DNA of 64,000 bases. Origin: Zoogloea sp044344315 (GTDB lineage Bacteria; Pseudomonadota; Gammaproteobacteria; Burkholderiales; Rhodocyclaceae). Below the pieces are notes generated by a model. That model saw only the letters and a program-made list of their open reading frames with translations, made no database searches and was not told where the DNA came from. Location of the stretch: NCBI RefSeq assembly GCF_044344315.1, contig NZ_JBIJDC010000008.1:8184-72183 (forward strand). Reading direction: 5' to 3'. Of this stretch, positions 1-8,554 are shown piece by piece. The translations under genes and the position numbers were made by a program. Each line of letters opens with the position of its first letter. Position 1 is the first letter of the stretch.

Positions 1-2
1 GC

Positions 3-1652
3 AATACCGTGAACCTGGATCACCAGACCCCGACCTACACCGACACCAAGGGCGGCCTGCTGGAGATGAACTGGAATGTGGCCGACCACACCCTGACCTC
101 GCTGACCGCCTACAAGGACTTCCGCTTCCAGGTGCGCAACGACGAAGGCACGCCCTTCGACATCACCAAGCGCGGCGGCGGTCACGTGGACAAGTTCTCC
201 CAGTTCAGCCAGGAACTGCGCATCGCCTCCAAGGTGGGCGGGCTGGTGGACTACCTGGGTGGTCTGCACTTCCAGTCGATCAGCAACCGCTATGACTCCA
301 ACGCCGGCTTCGGCAGCGATGCCGGCGCCTGGTTTGCCAGCGCCAGCCAGTACAACCTGCTCGACGCCAGCGGCACCGGCCGCTACCTGATGGAGAATGC
401 CCTCAACGAACTGGTGGTGTCGCCCCTGCAGAAGATCGAGAGCAAGAGCCTGGCGGTCTTCGGCCAGGCCAACTGGCACGTCACCGACCCCCTCACCATC
501 ACCACCGGCGCCCGCCTGACCCGGGAAGACCGACGCAACACCACCAGTCGTCTGATCATCCAGGACGGCTACGGCGCCAGCCTCAACCCGGTGTCGATCA
601 ATGGGGTGCAGCTGGGCGGCTTCAATTCGAACGCAACCAGCGGCGCCCTGCTCGCCGGCAACTCGGCCGCGCAGCTGGCCCTGGCCGACCTCACCGCCAG
701 CCGCTACTTCGGTGTCGCTTCCTACTCGGCCCTGTCGGCCGACCAGCTACGCCAGATCGCCAACGCCAAGGCCCTGCGCCGGAGCAACATCGGCGTGCTG
801 TGGAACGAGACCGAAGCCGAGTCGATCAAGAAGGTCCATCCGACCCTGCTGCTGAGCCCCCGCTACAAGGTCAACGATGACCTGACCACCTACTTCTCGG
901 CCCAGTACGGCGAGAAAGCAGGTATCGCCCAGATCACCAACGGCGAGCACAACAACGCCAAACCTGAGCGCACGTCCTCCTTCGAGGTCGGCTTCAAGTC
1001 CACCCTGCTCAACAAGTCGCTGGTCCTGAACGCCAACCTCTACCACACCAAGATCCGCGACTATCAGCAGGCGGTGCAGGTCTTCGACAAGTACACCACC
1101 GAGCTCAACCCGGCCAACGGCGACCAATACACCAGCGCCACCGGTAACGTGCCCAAGGTCAAGGCCCAGGGCCTGGAAGTGGATGCCAGCTACTCGGGCT
1201 TCCGCAATGTGCTGGTCCGCTTCTCGGGTGCCTACAACGACGCCCGCTACGAGGACTACCCCAACGCCGCCAAGCCCGTGGAGCTCAACAACCTGACCGC
1301 CAAGTACCTGGACATGAGCGGCAAGACCCTGCCGGGCGCCTCCAAGTTCAGCTTCAGCCTGGGCGCCGAGTATCGCAAACAGGTGCTGGGCGACAAGGAG
1401 TTCCACACCAGCTTCAACACCTACTACGCCAGCAAGTTCAACTCCGACAACAACCTGTCCAGCTATGGCTGGATTGATGGCACTGCCCGCACCGACATCG
1501 CCATCGGCCTGGGCAAGGTGGACAAGACCTTCGATGTGAATCTGATCGTCAAGAACGCCTTCAACGACACCACACCGCTGGCCAAGACCTGGAACACCTA
1601 CGTTCCTGCCGCACCGCGCTGGGTCGGGGTGGTGTTCACCGGCAAGCTCTGA
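3..1652 (+). CDS. TonB-dependent receptor, 3' part (5' end outside window)
   Basis: Outer-membrane beta-barrel receptor that imports a ligand using TonB energy. The frame is open to the window edge, so the plug domain and signal peptide lie upstream. About 550 residues remain: alternating amphipathic barrel strands, a typical TonB-receptor stretch (TYFSAQYGEKAG, then KPERTSSFEVGFKSTLLNK), and a C-terminal NAFNDTTPLAKTW region before the last strand, which ends in GKL rather than the usual aromatic residue. The ligand cannot be read from this part. The neighbours on the same strand are thiol-redox genes, separated by a likely terminator. Family assignment is firm, substrate unknown. Confidence 0.9.
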   Translation, partial: NTVNLDHQTPTYTDTKGGLLEMNWNVADHTLTSLTAYKDFRFQVRNDEGTPFDITKRGGGHVDKFSQFSQELRIASKVGGLVDYLGGLHFQSISNRYDSNAGFGSDAGAWFASASQYNLLDASGTGRYLMENALNELVVSPLQKIESKSLAVFGQANWHVTDPLTITTGARLTREDRRNTTSRLIIQDGYGASLNPVSINGVQLGGFNSNATSGALLAGNSAAQLALADLTASRYFGVASYSALSADQLRQIANAKALRRSNIGVLWNETEAESIKKVHPTLLLSPRYKVNDDLTTYFSAQYGEKAGIAQITNGEHNNAKPERTSSFEVGFKSTLLNKSLVLNANLYHTKIRDYQQAVQVFDKYTTELNPANGDQYTSATGNVPKVKAQGLEVDASYSGFRNVLVRFSGAYNDARYEDYPNAAKPVELNNLTAKYLDMSGKTLPGASKFSFSLGAEYRKQVLGDKEFHTSFNTYYASKFNSDNNLSSYGWIDGTARTDIAIGLGKVDKTFDVNLIVKNAFNDTTPLAKTWNTYVPAAPRWVGVVFTGKL

Positions 1653-1661
1653 GCGGGCAAA

Positions 1662-1697
1662 GGCCGGCCCGGGCAATTCGCTGGCGCCGGCCGCTTT
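1662..1697 (+). terminator. Likely rho-independent terminator after the TonB receptor
   Basis: An inverted repeat (AGGCCGGC ... GCCGGCC, loop of about 17 bases) is followed by GCTTTTA, ten bases after the receptor stop. The loop is long and the T run short, so it is probable rather than certain. Confidence 0.5.
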
Positions 1698-1796
1698 TAC
1701 TGCTTCGCCGCGAACCGACGCACGGTCCGGGCATCTACAGGAACACGGCCCCCGCCCACGGGACGCCGTGCTCCAGCCCTTACACCGAGACACCCT

Positions 1797-3953
1797 ATGA
1801 TCCGCACCTTCAGCCTCGTCCTCGCCACGGCAAGCGTCGTGCACGGCGCCACCGCCCAGGCGGCCTCCCGGGCCGCCACCCCCCAGGTCAGGGCCGAGCT
1901 CCTGGCCTCGGTGAGCGCCGTGTACCCCGGCGAACAGATCGAACTGGGCCTGCAACAGAAGATCATTCCCCACTGGCACACCTACTGGGTCAACCCCGGG
2001 GATTCCGGCCTCGCCACCACCATTGCCTGGACCCTGCCCGACGGCGCCAGCGCCGGCGACATCCAGTGGCCCGCCCCCAAACGCTTCAAGACCGGCCCGG
2101 TGGCCAACTATGGCTACGAGAACGAAGTCACCCTGCTCAGCACCCTGCGCGTGCCGGCGGGGCTGCAGCCGGGTCAGCGTTTCCCGGTGAAGGCCGAAGT
2201 GAGCTGGCTGGTGTGCAAGGAAGTGTGCATCCCGGAGCAGGTCAGCCTGGATCTCGACCTGCCGGTGCTCGCCCCCGGCAGCCCGCGCGAAACCGGCAAC
2301 TCCGTCATCCAGGCCGCCCGGAGCCGCCTGCCCGTGGCCGCCCCCTGGCAGACCACCGTCGAGAGCGACGGCAAGGCCATCCTGCTTCGCGCCAGCGGGG
2401 CCGGCATTGCCGGCCTGAAGCCCGCCGAAGCCTGGTTCTACGCCCGCGAATGGGGCAGGACCACCCACGACGGCCCCCAGCAGCTGCACATCCAGGGCGA
2501 CACCCTGGAACTGCGCCTGAAGGCCGGCGAGGCACCCGGCGCCACCGGCACCCCGCTCGACGGGGTGCTCGCCCTGCAGGCCGCCGACGGCAGCGTCAAG
2601 GCCTACACCGTCAGCGCCCCCCTTCAGGCGGCAAGCGCGCCCATCTCCGTGGCTGCACCCGCCAGCCGCGGCGCGCCGGAGGCAGCCGACGACATCCAGC
2701 TGGGCGGCGCGCTGGTCCTCGCCCTGCTCGGCGGGCTCATCCTCAACCTGATGCCCTGCGTGTTCCCGGTGCTGTCCATCAAGGCCCTGTCACTGCTCCG
2801 TCACGGCGGCCAGTCGCCCTGGCAGGCGCGACTGCAGGGGCTGGCCTATACGGCCGGCGTCCTGAGCAGCTTCGCCGTGCTGGCCGGCGTGCTGGTGGCC
2901 CTGAAGGCCGGCGGGGCCGAAGTGGGCTGGGGCTTCCAGTTCCAGTCACCGGTTTTCGTGCTGGCCGTGGCCTACCTGATGTTCACCGTCGGCCTGAGCC
3001 TGTCGGGGGCCCTCCACCTGGGCGCCTCGGCCGCCGGCGTCGGCGCGTCCCTGGCCGACAGGCCGGGCCACGCCGGCAGCTTCTTCACCGGCGTGCTGGC
3101 CACCGTGGTCGCCACCCCGTGCACCGCGCCCTTCATGGGTGCGGCCCTCGGCTTTGCCCTGGGCCAGCCGGCGCCCGCCCTGTTCGCGGTCTTCCTGAGC
3201 CTGGGGCTGGGCCTGGCCCTGCCCTACCTGCTGCTGTCCTTCTGGCCGGCGCTGCAGCGCCGCCTGCCCCGGCCCGGTCCGTGGATGGAACGCCTCAAGG
3301 AGATCCTGGCCTTCCCCATGTACGGCGCCGCCGTGTGGCTGGTGTGGGTGCTGGCCCGGCAGGCCGGGCCCGACGCCATCGCCATCGCCCTGGGCGGCAT
3401 GCTGGCCATCGCCTTTGCGGCCTGGCTCTATCAGCACAGCCACAGCGCACGCCCCCTGGCCCGCCACGGCAGCCGGGGGCTGGCCGCCGCCGCCGTGGCC
3501 CTGGCCCTGGCCGGCGGCTATGCCGGGATCGGCAGCGACAGCGCCCGCGCCGCCACCGGTAACACCGCCGCCGCCCACGCCGGGCAGAGCTGGGAGCCCT
3601 ACTCGAAGGCCCGCCTCGACGCCCTGCGGGCCGAGGGCAAGCCCGTCTTCGTCAACTTCACCGCCGCCTGGTGCATCACCTGCCTGGCCAACGAAAAGGT
3701 GGCCCTCTCCAGCGACACGGTGCAGGACGCCTTCCGGCAGGCCGGCATCACCTATCTGAAAGGCGACTGGACCCACCAGGACCCGGAGATCTCGGCCCAT
3801 CTGGCCGAGTTCGGGCGCAGTGGCGTGCCCCTCTACCTGTTCTACCCGGGCGGCACCGCCAGCACGCCCAAGGTCCTCCCCCAGCTGCTGACCCCGGCCA
3901 TCGTCCGGGCCGCCATCGCCACCCCTTCTTCCATCGCGACCCTTCAGGAGTAA
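1797..3953 (+). CDS. DsbD/ScsB-type thiol:disulfide interchange protein
   Basis: Inner-membrane protein that carries electrons from cytoplasmic thioredoxin to periplasmic thiol proteins. The 718 residues show a signal peptide, an N-terminal DsbD-alpha-like periplasmic domain with a CKEVC pair (about 142-146), and a polytopic membrane domain from about 300 to 580 with both reactive cysteines in their usual settings (NLMPCVFPVLSIK and ATPCTAPFMGAALG). The C-terminal thioredoxin domain has AAWCITCLANE. The CKEVC-bearing N-domain and overall size resemble ScsB/DsbD-gamma rather than classical DsbD. Five bases separate it from the next gene, a secreted peroxiredoxin-like protein that is its likely client. 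Confidence 0.92.
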   Translation: MIRTFSLVLATASVVHGATAQAASRAATPQVRAELLASVSAVYPGEQIELGLQQKIIPHWHTYWVNPGDSGLATTIAWTLPDGASAGDIQWPAPKRFKTGPVANYGYENEVTLLSTLRVPAGLQPGQRFPVKAEVSWLVCKEVCIPEQVSLDLDLPVLAPGSPRETGNSVIQAARSRLPVAAPWQTTVESDGKAILLRASGAGIAGLKPAEAWFYAREWGRTTHDGPQQLHIQGDTLELRLKAGEAPGATGTPLDGVLALQAADGSVKAYTVSAPLQAASAPISVAAPASRGAPEAADDIQLGGALVLALLGGLILNLMPCVFPVLSIKALSLLRHGGQSPWQARLQGLAYTAGVLSSFAVLAGVLVALKAGGAEVGWGFQFQSPVFVLAVAYLMFTVGLSLSGALHLGASAAGVGASLADRPGHAGSFFTGVLATVVATPCTAPFMGAALGFALGQPAPALFAVFLSLGLGLALPYLLLSFWPALQRRLPRPGPWMERLKEILAFPMYGAAVWLVWVLARQAGPDAIAIALGGMLAIAFAAWLYQHSHSARPLARHGSRGLAAAAVALALAGGYAGIGSDSARAATGNTAAAHAGQSWEPYSKARLDALRAEGKPVFVNFTAAWCITCLANEKVALSSDTVQDAFRQAGITYLKGDWTHQDPEISAHLAEFGRSGVPLYLFYPGGTASTPKVLPQLLTPAIVRAAIATPSSIATLQE

Positions 3954-3958
3954 GCACC

Positions 3959-4579
3959 ATGCTCACCGTTCCCCTCCTCCGCCGCAGCCTCATCGGCCTC
4001 GCCGCCTTCGGCCTGTCCCTCACGGCCCACGCCGCCGCCGAGATCGGCCAGCCGGCCCCCGCCTTCACCGCCCAGGGCGCCGATGGCAAGCCCGTCAGCC
4101 TGGCTGCCTTCAAGGGCAAGACGGTGGTGTTGGAATGGACCAACCACGAATGCCCCTTCGTCGTGAAGCACTACGAAAGCGGCAACATTCCGGCGCTACA
4201 AAAAGAGTTCACCGCCAAGGGCGCGGTGTGGCTGCAGGTCATCTCGTCCGCACCGGAAAAGCAGGGCCACGTGGACGGCGCCTCGGCCATCAAGATCAAC
4301 GGCTTCCGCAACGCTGTGCCCACCGCCGTGGTCCTCGACCCGGACGGCAAAGTCGGCAAGGCCTACGGCGCCCAGACCACCCCCCACCTGTACATCGTCG
4401 ACCCCACCGGAGTCCTGGTTTACAAGGGCGGCATCGACAGCATCCCGTCAGCCAACAAAGGCGACATCGCCAAGGCCGACAACTACGTCAAACTCGCCTT
4501 CTCCGACCTCGCCGCTGGCCGCAAGGTGGCCCACGCCAGCACCAAGCCCTACGGCTGCTCCATCAAGTACGCCGACTGA
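3959..4579 (+). CDS. Secreted thioredoxin-fold / AhpC-TSA-like protein
   Basis: A 206-residue protein with a cleavable signal peptide (to about AHAAAE) and a redoxin domain beginning EIGQPAPAFTAQGADGKPVS. The candidate reactive cysteine sits in NHECPFVVKHYES, where a thioredoxin would have CxxC. A second cysteine lies near the C-terminus (YGCSIKYAD), so a two-cysteine peroxidase-like cycle is possible. The GxPxP-type loop region TTPHLYIVDPTG is present. It directly follows the DsbD/ScsB-like gene, which suggests that protein re-reduces it in the periplasm. Substrate unknown. Confidence 0.85.
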   Translation: MLTVPLLRRSLIGLAAFGLSLTAHAAAEIGQPAPAFTAQGADGKPVSLAAFKGKTVVLEWTNHECPFVVKHYESGNIPALQKEFTAKGAVWLQVISSAPEKQGHVDGASAIKINGFRNAVPTAVVLDPDGKVGKAYGAQTTPHLYIVDPTGVLVYKGGIDSIPSANKGDIAKADNYVKLAFSDLAAGRKVAHASTKPYGCSIKYAD

Positions 4580-4599
4580 GACGCTTCCAACGGCCGGTT

Positions 4600-4750
4600 C
4601 AAGCTGAAGGGGTCTATTGGAGGCGCTGAGGGCGGCGGGAGGGACGGTGGGGGCGACTTCAGTCGCCCGCGGACTGGGATCAAGGGCATGCCGGTGGTCG
4701 ACGTGCAGATGGGCGACTGAAGTCGCCCCTACAAGTCGCCCCTGCTGAGA
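4600..4750 (+). repeat. REP-like palindromic element, copy A
   Basis: First of four related copies (others at 13.7, 22.1 and 55.4 kb). Two 18-base palindromes, GGGCGACTTCAGTCGCCC (4651-4668) and GGGCGACTGAAGTCGCCC (4711-4728), flank a spacer containing GGCATGCC. Upstream is a conserved arm (AAGCTGAAGGGG ... GGAGGCGCTGAGGGCGGC). It fills most of the gap between 4580 and 4910; the remainder carries the promoter of the following gene. Confidence 0.75.
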
Positions 4751-4799
4751 TGCCGCGTCTGCCGGGGCGAGACCCGGCAGAGCTCACGCCGCCCGGCGC

Positions 4800-4851
4800 A
4801 TAAGGTTTCCAGAATTTCTTGGTTCCCCCGGCCGGCCCGAGGCAATAGATT
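4800..4851 (+). promoter_or_regulatory. Putative sulfur-type (CysB-like) promoter of the EAL gene
   Basis: ATAAG (4800-4804) and TTTCTTGGTTC (4815-4825) are spaced exactly as upstream of sbp. TTGGTT (4819-4824) is followed after 21 bases by TAGATT (4846-4851), a fair -10. The predicted start lies about 50 bases before the ATG at 4911. Assignment to CysB is an inference from sharing with cysK, sbp and metN. Confidence 0.55.
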
Positions 4852-4910
4852 GGTGGCGCGCCGGCACGATGGCCGGTTGGCGTGATTTCCATCCATTCGA
4901 GGAGCGCCCC

Positions 4911-5735
4911 ATGGCCGACGCTGATCTTTCCCTTCATCCCCTGGCCCTTGCCTTCCTGGAGCGCCTACCGCGCCACAAGACAGCGGGCAAGCAGCTACAC
5001 CGTCAGGACGACGGACGGGTCGTGGGGGACTGGGTCGGTCTTGAGTTGTCGAGCGCCTTCCAGCCCATCGTCGATGCAGCAGGCCAGATCATCGGGCGCG
5101 AGGCCTTTCTGCGCAGCGCCAGCGCCGACGACCAGGGGCTTTCGCCCTGGACCCTGTTCGCGGCGGCCACCGACGATGCCCGCCTGATTGCCCTGGACCG
5201 CCTGGCCCGCACCCTGCACCTGCTCAACGCCCTGGTCGGCGGTAATACCGGGCTGCTCTTCCTGAATGTGCATGGGCGCCTGCTGGCGGCCGTAGGGGAC
5301 GACCATGGGCGGGCCTTCCGGCGCGTGGTGGATGCCCTGGGCGTGCGCCCGGACAGCATCGTCATTGAAACCCCGGTGGAGGCCAGCGCCCAACCCGACC
5401 TGCTGGCCTTCGTGCTGCGAAATTACCGCAACAACGGCTTCCGGGTGGCGGTCAACGTGGACTCCGCAGCCCAGTGGCAGAGTATTGCCAGCACCGTCCA
5501 TCCCCATTTCGTGAAGATCGACAGCCGCAAGCTGGGCCACGGACACGAGGCGCAGGAGCGCCTGAAGTGGCTGAATGCCCTGCGCGAGGATGCAACCCTG
5601 ATTGTCACCCACCTCGAGACCCCTTCGGCCGACCACCAGATTGGTCAATCCCTGTTGCAGGGTTACGCCTTCGGGCACCCATCGGCCGCCATCAGCAGCC
5701 GCCAGGAGGGCGTGTCGAGCACGCCCTCCCCCTGA
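4911..5735 (+). CDS. Degenerate EAL-domain protein, probably catalytically inactive
   Basis: A 274-residue protein that is one EAL-type (c-di-GMP phosphodiesterase family) domain. The ATG at 4911 is chosen because GAGGAGCG precedes it. Family landmarks remain: FQPIVDAAGQIIGREAFLRS, where EAL has become EAF, VKIDSRKLG for the usual KID, and LLQGYAFGHP near the end. The metal-binding DDFGTGYSSL segment is replaced by NVDSAAQWQSI, so hydrolysis is unlikely and a c-di-GMP- or protein-binding role is more plausible. Its promoter shares the layout of the sulfur genes. It converges on the sulfonate-type permease, six bases apart. Confidence 0.75.
   Translation: MADADLSLHPLALAFLERLPRHKTAGKQLHRQDDGRVVGDWVGLELSSAFQPIVDAAGQIIGREAFLRSASADDQGLSPWTLFAAATDDARLIALDRLARTLHLLNALVGGNTGLLFLNVHGRLLAAVGDDHGRAFRRVVDALGVRPDSIVIETPVEASAQPDLLAFVLRNYRNNGFRVAVNVDSAAQWQSIASTVHPHFVKIDSRKLGHGHEAQERLKWLNALREDATLIVTHLETPSADHQIGQSLLQGYAFGHPSAAISSRQEGVSSTPSP
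5705..5729. terminator. Hairpin at the convergent end of the EAL and permease genes
   Basis: A ten-base perfect stem (GGAGGGCGTG / CACGCCCTCC) with loop TCGAG sits inside the last codons of the EAL gene, just before the convergent permease stop. There is no T run, so it may be only a partial or rho-assisted terminator. Confidence 0.35.
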
Positions 5736-5741
5736 ACGCGC

Positions 5742-6488
5742 TCAGGCGTGCAGCCAGCGTCGGTGCAGGCTGCGCGCAAGGTGATCGAGCAGATAGCCAA
5801 GGAAGCCGATCACCAGGATCGCTGCCATCAGATCCGAGTAGGCCAGCCGGTCGCGGGAATCGAGGATGAAGTAGCCCAGCCCCGCTGATACCCCGAGCAT
5901 TTCGGCCGGCACCAGCACGATCCAGATGATGCCGATGGCCAGGCGCACCCCGGTGAGGATATGGGCGGTGATGCCGGGCAGGATCACGTGGACGATGGTC
6001 TCGCGCCGGGTGGCCGACAGGCTGCGGGCCAGCAGCAGCCAGTTGCGGTCGAGCTGGGCCACCCCGGACGCCGTGTTGAGCAGGATCGGCCACACCGCCG
6101 CAAAGGCCAGCAGGAAGTACACCGGCGCATCGCCCACCCCCAGCACCATCACCGCAATCGGCATCCACGAGAGCGGCGAGATCATCCGCGCAAACTGGAA
6201 CAGGGGCGTGGTGGTTCTGGAGAACAGGGGCGACAGGCCGGTGAGCACCCCCAGGGGGATGCCCAGCACCAAGGCAATCACCAGCCCCACGGCCACCCGC
6301 TGCAGGCTCATCAGCACGTGCTCCCACAGGTCGCGGCCCTGCACCAGCTGCAGCAGGGCTTCGCCGGTGGCCAGCGGTGCGAAGGCGGTCGCCACCGGGG
6401 TTACCCCCGTCAGCCAGCCGGCGCCGGCAGCCCATAGCAGGGCCGCCGCCAGCAAACCGATAAAGGGAAGCAGAAGATTCAGCGCCAT
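5742..6488 (-). CDS. ABC transporter permease, sulfonate/nitrate/taurine type
   Basis: A 248-residue inner-membrane permease of the SsuC/TauC/NrtB family with about six hydrophobic segments. The coupling-loop (EAA) region is around ARSLSATRRETIVHVILPGITAHILTG. The start codon overlaps the stop of the substrate-binding protein by one base (TGATG), so translation is coupled. It is the last gene of a five-gene - strand operon. Partners are the binding protein and the ATPase upstream. The co-transcribed flavoenzyme suggests an organosulfur substrate, but the sequence alone does not fix it. Confidence 0.9.
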   Translation of the reverse strand: MALNLLLPFIGLLAAALLWAAGAGWLTGVTPVATAFAPLATGEALLQLVQGRDLWEHVLMSLQRVAVGLVIALVLGIPLGVLTGLSPLFSRTTTPLFQFARMISPLSWMPIAVMVLGVGDAPVYFLLAFAAVWPILLNTASGVAQLDRNWLLLARSLSATRRETIVHVILPGITAHILTGVRLAIGIIWIVLVPAEMLGVSAGLGYFILDSRDRLAYSDLMAAILVIGFLGYLLDHLARSLHRRWLHA

Positions 6489-7726
6489 CAGATCGCCAGC
6501 ACTTCCTTGCGCAGCAGATCGGCGGGCAAGCCGAAGGCCGACGGGCCGCCCACCGCGTTGATGGCCTTGCGCACGAAGCGGTCATCCACCAGGTCGCGGG
6601 CGGCAAAGCGCGGATCGAGCTTGTTCAGGAAGGCGTTGTCGCCCTCCACCTTCGTCTTCTGCAGCACCCGCACCAGCTCCTCGGTGTAAGAGGCAAAGGG
6701 ATAGGGCTGGAAGTCGACGCGGCGCTGGTACCAGCCCTTGTTGCGGGCGGCACCGCTGGCCTCGTAGCTGGCGTAGTCGGTGGTGGCCAGCACCTTGGCC
6801 AGCACCTGCGGGCTGTGGGGCGTGTAGCGGTTGTCGTCGGCACTGGACAGCAGCTTGGCGGCCTCCAGCTGGTTGCTGCGGGTCCACAGCTGGGCCTTGA
6901 CGATGGCGTTGGTGACGCGCTGGGCCCACTCGGGGCGCTCGGCGATGTCCCGCTCGGCCAGGAAGGTGACGCAGCAGGCGTGGTTCTTCCACACGTCGCC
7001 CGACAGGCGCAGCACCTTGCCGATGCCAGCCGTCTCGGCGGCGGCGTTGAAGGGCTCGGCCACGATGAAGCCGGCGATGGATCTGCCGGCCAGGGCCGAC
7101 ACCATCTCGGCCGGCGGCAGCACCACCAGGTTCACCTCGTTGCGGGCCACGCCGGCATCCCGGGCGCGGGTCACCGCGGTGAGCCCGTTGGCCTGCAGGA
7201 GCTGCTGCAGGATCACGTTGTGGATCGAATACCAGAACGGGATGGCCACGGTCCTGCCGCCCAGATCGGCCACGCTGTTGATGTTTGGCGCCACGGTCAG
7301 GGCCGAGCCATTGACGTGGTTCCAGGCCACCACCTTGGCCGGGAAGCGGGTGCCGTAGCGCACCCACAGGGTGGCGGGCGAGAGCAGATGGATCACGTTC
7401 ACCTGGCCCGACACGAAGGCCTCGACGATCTGCGCCCAAGTGCGGAACAGGCGCGGCTTTTCGGTGTGCAGGCCTTCGGCCTCGAACAGCTTGCGGGCGT
7501 GGGCGATGAGCAGCGGCGTGGCGTCGGTGATGGGCAGGTAGCCGATCTTCACCGGCACATCGCTGCCGCTGCCCTGGGCCAGGGCATCGCCGGCAGACAG
7601 CAGGGGGGCGGCCACACTGGCGGCGGTCAGCGCCGACAGGCGCAGAAAGTCGCGACGGGTCATGCCGCAATCGCAATCGGACGACTGGCAGATATGGAGG
7701 GAGCGGGACGGTTTGGCGTAGTCCAT
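6488..7726 (-). CDS. Tat-exported ABC substrate-binding protein, SsuA/NrtA-like
   Basis: A 412-residue binding protein of the nitrate/sulfonate/taurine class. A twin-arginine signal is visible (TRRDFLRLSALTAAS, about 23-37). The mature part starts near DVPVKIGYLPITDATPLLIA. Unusually, about 20 residues containing three cysteines (HICQSSDCDCG) precede the Tat motif. The ATG at 7726 has GGAGA upstream, whereas the internal ATG at 7663 lacks a good ribosome site, so the extension is probably translated. It sits between the ATPase and permease genes. Tat export could mean folding with a cofactor, which is only an inference. Confidence 0.88.
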   Translation of the reverse strand: MDYAKPSRSLHICQSSDCDCGMTRRDFLRLSALTAASVAAPLLSAGDALAQGSGSDVPVKIGYLPITDATPLLIAHARKLFEAEGLHTEKPRLFRTWAQIVEAFVSGQVNVIHLLSPATLWVRYGTRFPAKVVAWNHVNGSALTVAPNINSVADLGGRTVAIPFWYSIHNVILQQLLQANGLTAVTRARDAGVARNEVNLVVLPPAEMVSALAGRSIAGFIVAEPFNAAAETAGIGKVLRLSGDVWKNHACCVTFLAERDIAERPEWAQRVTNAIVKAQLWTRSNQLEAAKLLSSADDNRYTPHSPQVLAKVLATTDYASYEASGAARNKGWYQRRVDFQPYPFASYTEELVRVLQKTKVEGDNAFLNKLDPRFAARDLVDDRFVRKAINAVGGPSAFGLPADLLRKEVLAI

Positions 7727-7753
7727 GGGAGTCGGTCTCCGGGGCAGGTTCAG

Positions 7754-8554
7754 TTAACTGGCGTGGCGCAGGGCGCCGAGGATGGAGAGACGCAGGGCGG
7801 TGACGGCTTCGGGGAAGTCCTCCCGCGGGTGGGGAATGTCCACCGCCCACGCCTGCACCAGGTGGCCGGGGCGACCGCCCATCAGCACGATGCGGTCGGC
7901 CACCAGGATGGCCTCGTCGATGTCATGAGTGACGAGCAGCACCGCCGAATGCCAGCGATGCACCACGTCCACCAGCAGGGCCTGCATTTCGGCGCGGGTG
8001 ATGGCGTCCAGGGCCGAGAAGGGCTCGTCGGCGAAGAGCAGCTCCGGTTCCCGTGCCAGGGCCCGGGCCAGGGCGGCGCGCTGGGCCATGCCGCCGGAAA
8101 GCTGGGCCGGCCAGGCCGCCTCCCGGCCGGCCAGGCCGACGGCCTCGATGGCGGCGGCCACGCGCCCCTGGAGGGCGGCCCTGGCGGCCTTGGGCTGGTG
8201 GGCAAAATCGAGGCCGAAGCCCACGTTGTCGGCGAGCTTCAGCCAGGGCAGCAGGCTCGCCTGCTGGAACACCAGCGCGCTGCGCGGGTGCGGCTCGGCC
8301 AGCGGCTCCCCCAGGAAGCGCACCTCGCCGCTGGCCGGCTGGGCCAGCCCGGCCAGTACCCGCAGCAGGGTGGACTTGCCGCAGCCGCTGCTGCCCAGCA
8401 GGGCAACGATCTCGCGCCGACGGATGGACAGGGACACCCCCTCGAAGACCGTGCCGACACCGGCATGGGCATAGGACAGGCCGTGGGCCTCCAGCACCGC
8501 CGGCCCGGCGGCAGCCGAAGCCACCACGTCCCGCTCGACGACCGGGTTGTTCAT
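7754..8554 (-). CDS. ABC transporter ATP-binding protein, SsuB/TauB-like
   Basis: A 266-residue ATPase. Walker A is GSSGCGKST (about 53-61), the signature is LSGGMAQR, Walker B is LLFADEPFSALDA, and the switch histidine is in LLVTHDIDEA. It energises the permease and binding protein encoded downstream. The start overlaps the end of the acyl-CoA dehydrogenase-like gene by four bases (ATGA). Family is certain; the exact substrate is not. Confidence 0.92.
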   Translation of the reverse strand: MNNPVVERDVVASAAAGPAVLEAHGLSYAHAGVGTVFEGVSLSIRRREIVALLGSSGCGKSTLLRVLAGLAQPASGEVRFLGEPLAEPHPRSALVFQQASLLPWLKLADNVGFGLDFAHQPKAARAALQGRVAAAIEAVGLAGREAAWPAQLSGGMAQRAALARALAREPELLFADEPFSALDAITRAEMQALLVDVVHRWHSAVLLVTHDIDEAILVADRIVLMGGRPGHLVQAWAVDIPHPREDFPEAVTALRLSILGALRHAS

